Below, in pieces: positions 24,728 through 33,601 of a DNA stretch of 64,000 nt. Source of the DNA: Ignavibacteriales bacterium (GTDB lineage: Bacteria > Bacteroidota > Ignavibacteria > Tepidaquicellales > Tepidaquicellaceae); NCBI GenBank assembly GCA_020635255.1, contig JACKAC010000002.1, positions 186,001 through 250,000 on the forward strand. The letters run 5' to 3'. The translations under genes were made by a program, and so were the position numbers. Below the pieces are notes generated by a model, which saw only the letters and a program-made list of their open reading frames with translations, searched no databases and was not told where the DNA came from. Numbering within the stretch: the first letter of the stretch is position 1; every line of letters starts with the position of its first letter.

Positions 24728-25890
24728 TTGTCTTTCTGCTCTCCTGTTTTAAGGGAATCATTTCCAGATGCTGATTTGTTTTCTCCGTTTACCTTTGAAA
24801 TGTGTTTTAATATCCGTGAAAGAGAAACGAATTTATAACCTTTCTTCTTTAGCTCGTATATCTTCTGAGTATAGTATTCAAAATCCGCCGGGGTAAACTC
24901 AGCTACGTAAATCTGGTATTTCTTGCCGGCTTTAGAATTATTGAGAATGCTGCCGTAAAGTTTATCCACCGGTCCGCCGGACAGGTCCGATGTTCTTATA
25001 TCGGTAAATATAGTATCGCGGTAAACATTTGGTCTGTATTCGAGGAAATGCTCACGGATGGCTTTTTCGTATTTATATAGTTTCTCCGGGTTAATGAGTA
25101 CTACCGCCGCGGCTTTTGGAAAAGCAACACTAATGGATTTTACTTTTGACTGCCATTCTTTCTCCGGCATCTTGTCACGAAAATCTGCGGAAAAATCATC
25201 CTCCTGCCCTATCGTGTAAAACAAAGTATAATCATTATCCGACTCGAGTATCAGCGATTGAAGATCTGAATACTTATAATCTATAGGAAGCACCATAGAA
25301 AAATTTTCCGGTGATTCTATCATCGATTTTAGATCGGCAGGTTTGTACTGCTCTGTATTTGTCAGGATGAGCGCTATCTCCGAACCTTCACGTGAGAGCG
25401 AATCGTTATACTTAACATTAATTACCGCTTCGACGCTGTTTGTATCACCCTCCGCATTCAGCACTTCGATGTTTAGCTCAGTACTCCGCGGATCCTCGAA
25501 CGCCATCGTATTTAACTTAAGGGTGTTTAGGTAGTTCGTTATTTCATAATTTAAATTTGAGAGCGGAAGGTCGGTCGGTATTTCTACTTTTTTTATCAGC
25601 CATGCTTTTTCGTACCGCGGATCAGGTTTGTCCTTTGATTTCTTTGTCGTATCGGCGCCGGGATCTATATTTTTTATCCACTCTTTTTCTATTCCGAATG
25701 TGTAGAGTATGCTGTCTATCTGCGCGGGTATCATCTGCTTTAATGCTGCGGATGTGAGAGGGATCTGTCGGTTCTCGTTATTTTCTTCTGCGTTTCCGCC
25801 TATTATCGAGTTGAGAATGAATAAGCCTGCTATGACAGGTATGATTATAATTACGGCGAGTAGTTTATACTTATTCTTGATCTTTATCAT
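24724..25890 (-). CDS. Membrane-anchored protein, possibly a divergent polysaccharide deacetylase-like fold
   Basis: A 388-residue protein with one N-terminal membrane helix (about 9-29) and a large periplasmic region. The second half (EIALILTNTEQYKPADLKS, NFSMVLPIDYKYSDLQSLI, YTLFYTIGQE, KKGYKFVSLSRIL) follows the strand order of divergent polysaccharide deacetylases (YibQ-like), but I see no metal-binding Asp/His set, so activity is unlikely or different. It starts immediately after the reductase stop (TAG then ATG, no gap) and overlaps the peroxidase by 4 bases, so all three are co-translated. Confidence 0.5.
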   Translation of the reverse strand: MIKIKNKYKLLAVIIIIPVIAGLFILNSIIGGNAEENNENRQIPLTSAALKQMIPAQIDSILYTFGIEKEWIKNIDPGADTTKKSKDKPDPRYEKAWLIKKVEIPTDLPLSNLNYEITNYLNTLKLNTMAFEDPRSTELNIEVLNAEGDTNSVEAVINVKYNDSLSREGSEIALILTNTEQYKPADLKSMIESPENFSMVLPIDYKYSDLQSLILESDNDYTLFYTIGQEDDFSADFRDKMPEKEWQSKVKSISVAFPKAAAVVLINPEKLYKYEKAIREHFLEYRPNVYRDTIFTDIRTSDLSGGPVDKLYGSILNNSKAGKKYQIYVAEFTPADFEYYTQKIYELKKKGYKFVSLSRILKHISKVNGENKSASGNDSLKTGEQKDK

Positions 25891-27348
25891 CTAAAGTTCC
25901 GGTGAATGATATTGCGCGTTTTCGAGCTCGTCGTGTAGCCTTATCAGTATATCTTTTGCATTTTCTATTTTCGGCATATCCAGTATGGGGAGCAAGTCGT
26001 CTATATATTCATCTTTTCTTGCCCCAACCAGTACTGTATTAACTCCGTCTATGGATAACAACAGTAGAATCGCTTTTTGTGACAGTGTCAGCTTGTAGTA
26101 CTGTTCGTCCGCATGTGTATCGATTATCCCGTGAATGAAACCGCTCCGTCTTCCCGCAGTTATTTTGTAATAATTAGAAGTGTAATTTAATAATTTATAC
26201 AGCTCCGTGAGATAATTATTAAAATATTCCGACATGTCGTGCTCCGGAAAATTCTCTTCGAAGTAATCCATGAGATAGTTTATCCGCGGACCGAAGTAAT
26301 GCTCCACCACATCGTTGAAATGCTCTATCGTGCCGAATTTGTCCCAGTTTTCCTCTATCTTCTGCCCAGATACAAATAATCCTTCGAGCGTTTTCATATC
26401 GACTGCTTTGACATCATAATTCGGGAGCTTTTCCTTTAGCATGTCATCCTCGAGAAACATCACCTTTTGCACCTGCGCCATGAAAGCCTTTTCATTGTGC
26501 TCCTTATAATCGAAATCGGCAAGCCGGACAAGCCCCTTTGTTGTGATCGCGTTGAGCGGGCGGTTTATCAGCGTGTAAAGGTTTTTTTCCTGCGCAAATT
26601 CCAGCACCGATCTTTTATTGCTATCCTGGTTCTTTTCGGTCATCGCGCCGATCTCGAAAAGATTGAAAGGGAACTGTACAAAGCGGAAATGATTTTTGCC
26701 GCCGAATTTTTCAGCCGTCTCTTCGGAGATCTTGTGCATTGTCTCCAGCGAAGCAAAATCGAACTTATGCGGATTGGAAACAAATGTATTGGATGAAACG
26801 CCGTAATATCTTATTACGCCATCGGTCACCTTTTGCTCGAGCCACTCGAACGCCATTCGTATGCGCACGTAAAATTCATCCCGCGCGGCATCGATGCGCT
26901 TCCATTCTTTATCAGCCCAGCCGAGGTAGTACTCGGGATTGTGCAGGAGGTACGCGTCGATGTAATCGGTATTGAGGCGTGTGAGCTGGTGCTTTAGCTG
27001 GTCCTCGAGAAACTCGGGGTGAATGCAGTGCCATAATCCTTCGCCATACTCCACGACTTCGGGAAAAGGATTCCCGGCATCCCGGCGCTTCATGGCATTT
27101 TTGTAATTCTGTCCCTGTATGTAGCCGACTTTAGTTATGAGTGTGATGTCTTCACGGATGATCTCGCCTTTTTCGATGAGGTCGTTCAGGACGTTTCCAA
27201 CGAGGATCTCACTGCCCCCGTCGGAGTAGTTGGCGGAGGTATCGATGAGCGTAACGCCGGACAAAACAGCCTTTACGAGGGCATCATAGTGCTCCCGAAC
27301 GCGGTAATCTACACGGTAACAACCAAAGCCAATTTTGGGCAGCTCCAT
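25891..27348 (-). CDS. Aldo/keto reductase with C-terminal extension
   Basis: A 485-residue NAD(P)H-dependent oxidoreductase. The AKR tetrad is visible: Asp36 and Tyr41 (LIDTSANYSDG), Lys73 (LITKVG) and His136 (AYLLHNP). The C-terminal cofactor part also looks present (VNTVLVGARKDEYIDDLL). Typical AKRs have 300-350 residues. The extra ~140 lie between the barrel strands after residue 290 and contain acidic helices (HNEKAFMAQVQKVMF, DYFEENFPEHDMSEYF). The substrate is unknown. First gene of the four-gene minus operon that ends with tadA. Confidence 0.88.
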   Translation of the reverse strand: MELPKIGFGCYRVDYRVREHYDALVKAVLSGVTLIDTSANYSDGGSEILVGNVLNDLIEKGEIIREDITLITKVGYIQGQNYKNAMKRRDAGNPFPEVVEYGEGLWHCIHPEFLEDQLKHQLTRLNTDYIDAYLLHNPEYYLGWADKEWKRIDAARDEFYVRIRMAFEWLEQKVTDGVIRYYGVSSNTFVSNPHKFDFASLETMHKISEETAEKFGGKNHFRFVQFPFNLFEIGAMTEKNQDSNKRSVLEFAQEKNLYTLINRPLNAITTKGLVRLADFDYKEHNEKAFMAQVQKVMFLEDDMLKEKLPNYDVKAVDMKTLEGLFVSGQKIEENWDKFGTIEHFNDVVEHYFGPRINYLMDYFEENFPEHDMSEYFNNYLTELYKLLNYTSNYYKITAGRRSGFIHGIIDTHADEQYYKLTLSQKAILLLLSIDGVNTVLVGARKDEYIDDLLPILDMPKIENAKDILIRLHDELENAQYHSPEL

Positions 27349-27745
27349 AAATATCGTTTATAACCGTAAATTAATGATATTTATGATGTATATAAAGCTA
27401 TTTCACCACTCGGATAATTATACGTAACTTCTTCATTCTTCTATTTGGGAGCCGATCAAGGCGCGCTCCGAGCAAACGCCGATGACAGACTTACCTTGTA
27501 GTTCGATCAGGTACATCTTCCTAGCAGAGGTTCGATCTTGAGTTTTATGAATCCCCGCCCGACAAGGCCGGGTCGCAGACTTTTGCGGGGACAGGTAAAT
27601 CCAATTGCGAAATGTCATAAAATGACTTTTTACAGCTTCTCCAGCTGCTCCGCGGGTGGTTCGATCTTATTGTCCGAATCCCGCTTTCGCGAGGTTCGAT
27701 TGACTGGGTAATATAACGCGCGGAAGAGGAGGAAACAAATGAGAA

Positions 27746-27774
27746 AGGGTTAGATGCGTATATATACTTTTTTT
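27746..27774 (+). repeat. 29-bp direct repeat, copy 1
   Basis: Starts AGGGTTAGATG and ends in a T run. It contains the perfect palindrome GTATATATAC. The second copy at 30132-30160 is in the same orientation and differs at one base (G for A at position 11). The two lie on either side of the three-gene orphan operon. A partial relative, AGGGCTAGAT, occurs at 28296-28305. Confidence 0.85.
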
Positions 27775-27793
27775 GTGTTCAGTCTTTTTGCGG

Positions 27794-27893
27794 CTTCGGG
27801 CGTTTTTGCGCCTGACGGCGTGTACTTTTGTCTTGCCACAAAAGTACCAAAAAGGCACGGCATAGGCGTAAATTCGCCTAACAATCCTGTGTT
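27794..27893 (+). repeat. Hairpin repeat, copy A
   Basis: About 100 bp holding three potential hairpins in order: CGCC/GGCG, the main hairpin GTACTTTTGT / ACAAAAGTAC (27822-27831 and 27838-27847, 6-nt loop CTTGCC), and AGGCG/CGCCT with loop TAAATT. Copy B follows 27 bp later in the same orientation. The outer conserved segments are GCGCCTGACGGCG and GGCGTAAATTCGCCTAACAA. Confidence 0.85.
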
Positions 27894-27920
27894 TCGCTTT
27901 TGAGTTGCGCCTTCCTGCGC

Positions 27921-28019
27921 CTTCGGGGTTTTGCGCCTGACGGCGAGTTCTTTTGCCTTGATGCAAAAGAACCAAAAGATCAAGGCTAAGGCGTAAATTC
28001 GCCTAACAATTCCTGCGTT
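27921..28019 (+). repeat. Hairpin repeat, copy B with compensatory stem changes
   Basis: The same order of hairpins as copy A. The main stem is GTTCTTTTGC / GCAAAAGAAC (27947-27956 and 27963-27972, loop CTTGAT). It differs from copy A at two stem positions, and both partner bases change with it, so a perfect 10-bp stem is kept. Confidence 0.85.
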
Positions 28020-28120
28020 TTTTGCTCGGGGAAATAAACTCGCCACGGGGTGTGTGATTTAATATTGAACTTCGCGAAGGCTCGGACCACCGCTAAAGAG
28101 GGGCAGGCAGTATTTCCCCG

Positions 28121-28140
28121 TCCCCGATGTGCATCGGGGA
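28121..28140. repeat. Perfect palindrome with 9-bp arms
   Basis: TCCCCGATG and CATCGGGGA separated by TG. It lies in the repeat-rich region with no T run behind it, so it does not look like a terminator. Confidence 0.7.
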
Positions 28141-28319
28141 GCGCAAAAAGCCTCGGAATTTTACTTCCGTTTCACTTCAGCCGGCGATTTCCGCATTGCC
28201 GGGTTATACCAAGGCGCTATAGGTCAATAGCTTGCGTCTAAGATTTGCAGAGGTTCGACTAATTTAAGAAAATCAGTAGGGATACAAAAGAAGAAAGGGC
28301 TAGATAATTAGAAATACTA

Positions 28320-28715
28320 TTAATTCAGAAATCTACGAAAAGGTATGGAAATAATTCCATAAAGATAACTAGGGCATTTGGCTTTGAAAATAGAATGCGT
28401 TGAGGAGAAATTTGATTCCTTATCAAATTTTATTTTATCAGCTGAATAAAACTCTAAAACCTCTCCATGTATTTCGTCGTCTAAATCGAGATTTGACAGA
28501 ATATTTAACTTACATTTTTTTGGATTTAACTCCTTAGTGATCGTTGCAATAGACTGGATGCTACATTTGTATTTATAAAATCTTTCGATTTTTACTTTAC
28601 TATCCTCTTCACATAAAATCCTTTTTTCAATTATTCCTTGGGCAAATTTCCTTCTTGTATTTAAAGTAGATTTCTCTGCTTCTATACAATCACCTAGTTT
28701 TACAAATCTTGCCAA
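28320..28715 (-). CDS. Unrecognised protein of the three-gene island (131 residues)
   Basis: Last gene of the three-gene operon, starting at a TTG 4 bp after the previous stop. The product is Lys-rich with a predicted beta-rich core (KCKLNILSNLDLDDEIHGEVLEFYSADKI). Four of its five Cys residues are scattered and suggest no metal site. I recognise no family. Its AT content and use of AT-ending codons are visibly higher than in flanking genes. Confidence 0.55.
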   Translation of the reverse strand: MARFVKLGDCIEAEKSTLNTRRKFAQGIIEKRILCEEDSKVKIERFYKYKCSIQSIATITKELNPKKCKLNILSNLDLDDEIHGEVLEFYSADKIKFDKESNFSSTHSIFKAKCPSYLYGIISIPFRRFLN

Positions 28716-28719
28716 TATT

Positions 28720-29247
28720 TTATGGATTTAATTGACTATTTGATTCACGAGAAATTTGATGAATCATAGAATTAGGGTCTAGCGAGAATAACTCTGCGGC
28801 TTCATTTACAGTAAAATCTTTGATGTTGGGGTCAATATTGTGAAGAAAAAATTCTATAATATCAAAATCATCATTATCATTGATTGGATTTAGTGGAATT
28901 ACATATTTATCACTATTCAACTCAATTTCCTTATCAAACTCCTCATCGGAAATTTCTTCCTGCAGTAAGCTTTGATTTAATTCTAAAAAATTTATTTGTC
29001 TTAATAAATTATTTACCGCTGTAAAGCAGAGAGCTTCTCTTCTTTGCATGTAGTCCCCCCAAAAGTTGAACTTTGGTACAATATCGTCAGCTTCGTAGAT
29101 TCTAACCATATATTTATGGGACATGTCCGACGGATCAACTTGCCCCATTTGGAAATACTTATAGGGGCCATTAGAATCATTCTTTATGGTATGATAACTA
29201 TCTATTTCTGAGAATCCCTGTAAATTGTTTTTATTATTCTTTGCCAT
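28720..29247 (-). CDS. Unrecognised acidic protein of the three-gene island (175 residues)
   Basis: The middle gene, overlapping the upstream gene by 14 bp. The product is soluble and acidic with an aromatic-rich N-terminal half (GPYKYFQMGQVDPSDM, KFNFWGDYMQRREALCF) and a C-terminal helix-turn-like stretch (FTVNEAAELFSLDPNSMIHQIS) that vaguely resembles a DNA-binding or adaptor helix pair. No family assigned. The strong overlap with its neighbour suggests the two products act together. Confidence 0.6.
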   Translation of the reverse strand: MAKNNKNNLQGFSEIDSYHTIKNDSNGPYKYFQMGQVDPSDMSHKYMVRIYEADDIVPKFNFWGDYMQRREALCFTAVNNLLRQINFLELNQSLLQEEISDEEFDKEIELNSDKYVIPLNPINDNDDFDIIEFFLHNIDPNIKDFTVNEAAELFSLDPNSMIHQISRESNSQLNP

Positions 29248-29824
29248 TTAGTAATTTTATTGATTCCTTTAAATTATAAACCAAAATGTCATCCTTAAGA
29301 TTTTTGTAATTATTATATTGAAAAACAAAAATAACCTTAAATTTTTCATCTTTTTCTTTTGAAACTAAGATATCCAAATTATAATCATCACTCTTCTTAT
29401 TTAATCTATATTTATCTATTATAAAATCATTAATTAGCTTTCCTGAGCTATCAGTAATAAATTTTGAAAATTTATCGTCTTTGTCAAGCAAAAAAGAAAT
29501 ATCAAAATCTAAGGACTCGATTGGAGTATGTGGAAGTAATTTTAATATCTTGAGCATCAATTTAGTTCCAATGATCATCGAATCTTCCTTAAATTCCTTC
29601 GTATCTTCGTCAGGCTCAATTTGTATAATCATCTTATCATCTTTCGGAAAGAAGACAATATCATCAACTTTAAAACCGATTTCTCGTTCTTCAAAATTAA
29701 AAAGAACTATAATTTGCTTTCTATCTTCAAATAGATTATTAATAATCCACTCAGGCTGAAACAGTTTAGTATTCCACTTTCCAAGAACCTTAATAGAGAT
29801 ATTATCTATGGGCTTTTGAGCCAT
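29234..29824 (-). CDS. Unrecognised protein of the three-gene island (196 residues)
   Basis: First gene of the island operon. The product is soluble, with a strand-rich first half (IIVLFNFEEREIGFKVDDIVFFP, then KMIIQIEPDED) and a helix/strand second half (GTKLMLKILKLLPHTPIESLDFDISFLLD). The balanced layout recalls small beta-helix adaptor proteins, but no motif is diagnostic. Preceded by about 390 bp of AT-rich DNA that contains the second 29-bp repeat. Confidence 0.6.
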   Translation of the reverse strand: MAQKPIDNISIKVLGKWNTKLFQPEWIINNLFEDRKQIIVLFNFEEREIGFKVDDIVFFPKDDKMIIQIEPDEDTKEFKEDSMIIGTKLMLKILKLLPHTPIESLDFDISFLLDKDDKFSKFITDSSGKLINDFIIDKYRLNKKSDDYNLDILVSKEKDEKFKVIFVFQYNNYKNLKDDILVYNLKESIKLLNGKE

Positions 29825-30217
29825 GGAAATTATAGATTAGACTTTAAATTCGTGTAAGGAGATATTGGTACTAATTTGACCAAATCTTTAATCATGGAAT
29901 GTATTTTAAAAGAAAAGTTACTAAAACTAATATTCTTGCTTTTAATTTTCAAGATAATACTTTGGATATAAGATTAATCAAATTATTGTATTTTCAATAG
30001 ATAGGTATTTTTTTAAATAGTTAATATACGTGCTTAACTTAAAAAAGTTATTGTCTATTTTTTATGTCCAATAAAGCCATAAAAATATGTGATTCAAAAT
30101 AGGAGCATATAATTGAGAAATCAAGGACAGTAGGGTTAGATACGTATATATACTTTTTTTATAGTTATAAATTACTGAAAGGTACAAAATCGAAATAACA
30201 TTGAGACAATGAGAAAA
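29825..30217. other. AT-rich intergenic region upstream of the island operon
   Basis: About 390 bp with no open frame worth reporting. It contains the second 29-bp direct repeat (30132-30160) and long A/T runs. The promoter of the island operon must lie here, but no clear TTG/TAnnTTTG pair is visible on the minus strand. Confidence 0.55.
30132..30160 (+). repeat. 29-bp direct repeat, copy 2
   Basis: Identical to copy 1 (27746-27774) except for one base, and in the same orientation. The distance between the copies is about 2.4 kb and spans the repeat-rich region and the three orphan genes. Confidence 0.85.
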
Positions 30218-30559
30218 TTAGGTTTTTTGTGCTTCCCTTTCTTTCTTCCTTTTCATAAAATTCATGACGTAAAATATAACACTGACGAAGCTCATGGCGC
30301 ACATTGCGATGGCGTAGGGACTGCCTGTGCGTATGATAGGAACTATGAGCGCGATGGCTACCAACAGCGTAAGCACCACGCCTATATGAGCGGGGACGTG
30401 TTTTTCCTTCCTGGTTGGGAATGAGAGGAAGAATAATATTATACCGACTACAGGGGCGATGAGTGCGGTCCAGCTTTTTACATTGCTGTCGAAGTATGAT
30501 ATGAAACCTAAAAGAATGAGTACGACAGAATTGAAAAGCATTACTGTGCCGTTGTTCAT
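30218..30559 (-). CDS. Small four-helix membrane protein
   Basis: A 113-residue protein with four hydrophobic segments (about 5-24, 29-48, 57-76 and 80-101) and a short charged tail (KRKKEREAQKT). There are no motifs beyond the helices. It is preceded by the terminator of the large subtilase and stands alone. Many Bacteroidota relatives carry similar small membrane proteins without known function. Confidence 0.65.
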   Translation of the reverse strand: MNNGTVMLFNSVVLILLGFISYFDSNVKSWTALIAPVVGIILFFLSFPTRKEKHVPAHIGVVLTLLVAIALIVPIIRTGSPYAIAMCAMSFVSVIFYVMNFMKRKKEREAQKT

Positions 30560-30636
30560 GTTTACTCCATTTATTTACCGGATGATGTAAAAATAAAAGA
30601 TAACTGTTTGAGTTTCTATGTAAATCAGACAAATAA

Positions 30637-30669
30637 AAAAAAGCCCGCTACTGAATAACGGGCTTTTTT
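30637..30669 (-). terminator. Intrinsic terminator of the T9SS subtilase gene
   Basis: A stem AAAAAAGCCCG / CGGGCTTTTTT with an 11-nt loop, 26 bp past the stop of the minus-strand subtilase. T runs are present in both directions. Confidence 0.88.
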
Positions 30670-30694
30670 AAGAAGAATTAAATATTAACCAGTA

Positions 30695-33601
30695 TTATTT
30701 AACCAGTAGCATCTTTTTCGTTTGAACGAAGCCGTTTGTTTCAAGGCGGTAGAAGTACATTCCGCTCGAGAGTCCGGCACCGTCGAAGTTATATTCGAAC
30801 GTACCGGCGTTCAGCTCTTCATTAACAAGGTCAGTGACCCTTCTGCCGAGGATGTCATACACGGACAGCTTAACGAAATCCTTTTTAGGCAGAGCAAAAG
30901 TTATCTTAGTCGAAGGGTTGAACGGATTCGGATAATTCTGCATAAGCTGGTATTTGTCCGGTATCTGCTGAGAGATCTGGTTTACACCGACAGAATTCCA
31001 CATCGTTTTTGCCCTTGTCGTATTGGCAACGAGGTCGCTGTAATCGTTTCCTTTTACGACAGCGAACCCGACAATGACCGTTTCACCCGCAGGAATACTG
31101 ACCGGACCGGCTGAGATAATGAATGCGTTTGGTCCGGGACTGGTGGACAGGTTATTCAGCCCGTTCGAGAGAGCGTCCCATTTTTCTTGTGGAGTGAACC
31201 CGTCGAACATCACGGTCGCGCTAAAGGTCTTATAGTTTATGCTTTGATCCGAGAGCAATGCCGTCGCAAAATACGGATTAGGATTCGAGTTAGAATAAGT
31301 ATAAGCCATCCTATTTGCAGTATCGCCTACGCAGACGTTTGTCGAGAAGGCGCCGTTTGGAGAATAGAATGACATGATACCAATGTGCACGTTGCTAAGG
31401 GCAGTGACGTTATCATTTTTTATCTTATAGCGCAGGATAACAAAGTTGCTGTCCTGTGAAGTCGAGTTGAACACGTAACTTCTCGCATCGACCGTAACGC
31501 CGATCTTGTTCGACCCAGCGCCGTCATCATTGAATAGTCCTAACCCGTCCTGAGCTGAGAGAGAGCCCGGTGTCGTGAGTGTGTAAGTTTCCAAAGCGAC
31601 GAAATCCGAATCGGCAACGTTTGCAGGCGCCGACTCCCTGCGAGTCATGTCGGATACCTGTGTATTGCTGATACCGATCATAAGACCGCTTTCGTATATC
31701 TGGTTAGTGTTTCCGCTTCCGAGGAATAAACCGGAGCCATACGCTTCGGGTTTTTTTCCTATCGCCCCGTCTTTTGTGAGACACAGCTTCATGAGATTTT
31801 GATCATGCACAACAAATCCTTTTCTGAAAGTGATATTGACGGTTTGAGTAGCTTCATCTACGTAAGCGTTTTGATTAGCTGTGACCTTGAAAGACGCTGT
31901 ATAATCGAACGGACAATTTGGCTTTGCTTTTACAACAAATCCTCCGCTGTAACCGGACGTGTATGTTCCGTAAGCGGTGACATTGCCGAGATAAATGGAG
32001 TCATTTACAATTTCGACATTTGGATCGGAGGTCGTCAATCTGAGAGAGATATTAGAACCGGCAAGCCAGGTGTTTTTAATTTCAAGCTTAAGGGCAACTT
32101 CTTCATTAGTTTCGAAGGTGCCGTTTCCATTTCCGAGGAGTGAATCCGACGCTGATGAACTTTGTAAGGTAAATATCGGGTTGTCGTAAACCGCTTTGAA
32201 GGCGTTCACTCTGCCCGTACCCAATCCGCCTATATATGAAGAATTGGCAGGAATATTGTATATGCTGTCGACTGACTCGAGCAGTCTGTCATAAACCTGC
32301 TGTTGTGTCCAGCCGGGATTTTTAGACCATATTAGAGCGACAACACCCGCCGTTACAGGCGAAGACATAGAAGTACCGCTGAAAATCGCGTAGGTATTAT
32401 TCCATACCGTGCTGAGTATAGCGTCACCGGGTCCAGTAATATCAACTGTCGAGTGCCAGTTAGAGAAGCTGGCTTTTATGTCGGAAGAATTCGAAGCCGC
32501 AACTGAAACCGTATTGTTGCAAGACGCCGGGTACCTGGGTATATTCGAGCCTTCGTTTCCGGCTGAAGCGCAAACGATAGTGCCGTTTGCCCATGCGTTG
32601 TTAATTACGGTCTGCTGGAGCGAGCTGAATGACGAACTTCCAAAGCTACAGTTAATAACTTTCGCGCCGTTTTGGTAGCAGTAAACTATTCCATCATTTG
32701 AATTATAAATAAGTGAAGTACCGCCGGCTCCGGAAAAATCGTCATCGTCACCGTGCTTGCTAATCATGAGCTTGCATTTGAAACCTATACCGGCTCCATG
32801 CACGCCATTATCCGTGACCTGTGATGCATCACCCGAAACGTGGGATCCGTGATCGCAATTGCTTCCGTATATCTGCGGGTCATTGTCAGGACCGGAGCCG
32901 GTACCGATAAAGTCCCATCCGATCCAGTCATCTATGTACCCGTTTGCGTCATCATCGGTGCCATTGCCCGGAATTTCGTCCAGGTTCTTCCAGATATTGG
33001 CTTGCAGATCGGGATGATCCAGATCGCTTCCACTATCAACAATACCTATGATCACGTTAGTGTCGCCCTGGCAAAAATCCCATGCCTGGTACGACCTTAT
33101 TTTAGGGATGTGCCATTGTGAATTTACACTCGGGTCATTTGGGATATAGTCAGCCTCGTATACAAAGTCCGGTTCTGCCCATTGGAGCTGGTCGCCATAT
33201 TGAGCCATAATCATTTCGGACAGTTCGAACGGGTCTATATCTCGCTCGTATTTAATTTCGAATATCTTTGCAAGTTCTTCATCGCCGATCTTTCTCGCAG
33301 AGCGTTCGGGCTTGAGCGGATAACGTTGTTTTACAGAGGTAATATCGAACCCGTTAAGGAAATTATCTATATTGTCTACTCCGAGCTTGCGGGATGAAAA
33401 ATTATTTACAGCACTTTTGAACATAACGTTGATGGTTCCTTTTTCGTAAAGAGCGTTATCACTTAATCTCTTCACTACTTTTTCGTTTACCATTACGTGA
33501 GTGCTTTGATTGACTGCCGGGCTTCTAAAACTGAAGAGGACAACCGGCAATACACATACCATGAGAATGGCTAAATATTGTTTTATATGTTTCGATTTCA
33601 T
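30695..33601 (-). CDS. T9SS-secreted S8 family serine peptidase
   Basis: A 968-residue secreted subtilase. Signal peptide (about 1-26), propeptide-like region (about 35-150), catalytic domain (about 165-480) with Asp189 (GIVDSGSDLDHPD), His251 (CDHGSHVSG) and Ser411 (SGTSMSSP), a long beta-sandwich region (about 490-870) and a T9SS type A sorting domain (about 885-968, MQNYPNPFNPST). Calcium-loop-like Asp-rich stretches (TDDDANGYIDDW) lie in the catalytic domain. It probably degrades extracellular protein while attached to the surface. It is richer in G and C than the nearby island. Confidence 0.93.
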   Translation of the reverse strand: MKSKHIKQYLAILMVCVLPVVLFSFRSPAVNQSTHVMVNEKVVKRLSDNALYEKGTINVMFKSAVNNFSSRKLGVDNIDNFLNGFDITSVKQRYPLKPERSARKIGDEELAKIFEIKYERDIDPFELSEMIMAQYGDQLQWAEPDFVYEADYIPNDPSVNSQWHIPKIRSYQAWDFCQGDTNVIIGIVDSGSDLDHPDLQANIWKNLDEIPGNGTDDDANGYIDDWIGWDFIGTGSGPDNDPQIYGSNCDHGSHVSGDASQVTDNGVHGAGIGFKCKLMISKHGDDDDFSGAGGTSLIYNSNDGIVYCYQNGAKVINCSFGSSSFSSLQQTVINNAWANGTIVCASAGNEGSNIPRYPASCNNTVSVAASNSSDIKASFSNWHSTVDITGPGDAILSTVWNNTYAIFSGTSMSSPVTAGVVALIWSKNPGWTQQQVYDRLLESVDSIYNIPANSSYIGGLGTGRVNAFKAVYDNPIFTLQSSSASDSLLGNGNGTFETNEEVALKLEIKNTWLAGSNISLRLTTSDPNVEIVNDSIYLGNVTAYGTYTSGYSGGFVVKAKPNCPFDYTASFKVTANQNAYVDEATQTVNITFRKGFVVHDQNLMKLCLTKDGAIGKKPEAYGSGLFLGSGNTNQIYESGLMIGISNTQVSDMTRRESAPANVADSDFVALETYTLTTPGSLSAQDGLGLFNDDGAGSNKIGVTVDARSYVFNSTSQDSNFVILRYKIKNDNVTALSNVHIGIMSFYSPNGAFSTNVCVGDTANRMAYTYSNSNPNPYFATALLSDQSINYKTFSATVMFDGFTPQEKWDALSNGLNNLSTSPGPNAFIISAGPVSIPAGETVIVGFAVVKGNDYSDLVANTTRAKTMWNSVGVNQISQQIPDKYQLMQNYPNPFNPSTKITFALPKKDFVKLSVYDILGRRVTDLVNEELNAGTFEYNFDGAGLSSGMYFYRLETNGFVQTKKMLLVK

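Larger units (their letters stand above)
27349..28319. other. Gene-poor, repeat-rich intergenic region
   Basis: About 970 bp without a convincing gene. It holds several short GAGGTTCGAY-type repeats (around 27532, 27696 and 28250), one copy of the 29-bp direct repeat, two copies of a ~100-bp hairpin repeat, and a 9-bp-arm palindrome. Short frames exist here on both strands, but they only read through the repeats. The base composition is visibly richer in G and C than the island that follows. Confidence 0.7.

Noticed and set aside
27480..27720. GGTTCGA motifs resembling tRNA T-loops
   Set aside because: No acceptor stem, anticodon arm or CCA-side pairing can be built around any of them. They are part of a short dispersed repeat.
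27433..28241. Several short open frames on both strands in the repeat-rich region
   Set aside because: They read through the hairpin repeats and short direct repeats, overlap each other on both strands and show no protein-like composition. The compensatory stem changes also argue for a nucleic-acid function.
28320..30160. Insertion sequence or integrative element around the orphan genes
   Set aside because: No transposase, integrase or terminal inverted repeats are visible. Only direct repeats support mobility, so I keep it as a hypothesis in the findings and not as a mobile-element feature.
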